13,694 nucleotides of DNA from the NCBI GenBank assembly GCA_031262005.1, contig JAISIO010000079.1:1-13694 (forward strand), given 5' to 3'. Shown in pieces: positions 13,539 to 13,694 of this stretch; the stretch's first letter is position 1; each line of letters begins with the position of its first letter. This DNA is from Bacteroidales bacterium. GTDB lineage: Bacteria > Bacteroidota > Bacteroidia > Bacteroidales > UBA1715. The notes below the pieces were generated by a model, which saw only the letters and a list, made by a program, of their open reading frames with translations, was not told the origin of the DNA and made no database searches. The translations under genes were made by a program, and so were the position numbers.

Positions 13539-13694
13539 TCAATACCGTTTTTCGATTAAAATTTGTTTGTCGAGGGTGTTTTTTACATTCATTTCCAATT
13601 CGCGCAAACTTTCCATAGTGAAACTGTAAGCATAAACGATTATCGTATTGATATTTATCTCATTTGTTCCGATTTTATTCAGCAAGGTTTTTGT
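13539..13694 (-). CDS. C-terminal end of the gene upstream of res, probably the type III methyltransferase (Mod), partial
   Basis: The last 51 codons of a gene that begins beyond the right edge, ending in TGA at 13541-13539, two bases before the res ATG. The visible sequence contains TLLNKIGTNEININTIIVYA, then YSFTMESLRELEMNVKN and a final EKRY. Gene order (a gene coupled directly upstream of res) is what type III systems show for mod, and the VYAYSF...RELE...RY ending resembles what I recall of C-termini in Bacteroidota type III methyltransferases. No methyltransferase catalytic motif lies in this part, so the assignment rests mainly on position. A small accessory gene between mod and res is the main alternative. 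Confidence 0.5.
   Translation of the reverse strand, partial: TKTLLNKIGTNEININTIIVYAYSFTMESLRELEMNVKNTLDKQILIEKRY

Noticed and set aside
13534..13542. TTG at 13542 as the start of the Res protein
   Set aside because: It overlaps the stop codon of the upstream gene, and an ATG follows two codons later at 13536, placed two bases after that stop. The same reasoning favours ATG 8333 over TTG 8339 for the ATPase.

Overview
The window looks like chromosomal DNA of a member of the Bacteroidota, probably an uncultured or environmental Bacteroidales-type organism. The evidence is a moderate-to-low G+C content, few Shine-Dalgarno sequences, several -7 elements of the TAnnTTTG type (two with a TTG about 20 bp upstream), and protein families common in that phylum (DUF6922, ORF6N, short HTH proteins, AAA/DUF4143 ATPases, large YwqK/MORN-like exported proteins). 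No species can be named from sequence alone.

Layout. (1) Positions 1-2873, minus strand: the N-terminal 957 residues of a very large exported protein. It has a signal peptide, TPR-like helices and then about two dozen MORN-variant (YwqK-like) repeats, and it runs off the left edge. (2) 3053-3989, plus strand: a promoter followed by two overlapping genes, a DUF6922 protein and an AbiEii-type nucleotidyltransferase, a candidate toxin-antitoxin or phage-defence pair. (3) 4071-5366: a complete proA (proline biosynthesis), the only clear housekeeping gene. (4) 5469-6035: an ORF6N-domain protein of the phage-regulator type, with a perfect inverted repeat inside its coding sequence. (5) 6419-9303: a repeat-rich segment. 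Two paralogous 75-77 residue HTH proteins bracket an AAA+/DUF4143 ATPase gene on the other strand, and a block of about 185 bp occurs once on each side of that ATPase gene. (6) 9482-10465: the start of a gene for a secreted protein, cut by an intact 912-bp IS5-family element. The element has 24-bp perfect terminal inverted repeats and a TA duplication. (7) 10463-13694, minus strand: a 44-residue ORF, the complete Res subunit of a type III restriction-modification system, and the last 51 codons of the gene upstream, probably the methyltransferase.

How it fits together. From 3.1 kb to the right edge most genes are accessory: putative toxin-antitoxin, phage-type regulator, solitary ATPase, insertion sequence and type III restriction. 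proA sits among them. This looks like a defence or mobile-gene patch, with the repeats as likely recombination points. The most unusual feature is a short palindromic repeat family (AGACG...CGTCTCTACGG). It occurs three times in the intergenic repeats and once, as a perfect 28-bp palindrome, in frame inside the restriction gene. I saw no rRNA, tRNA or CRISPR array.
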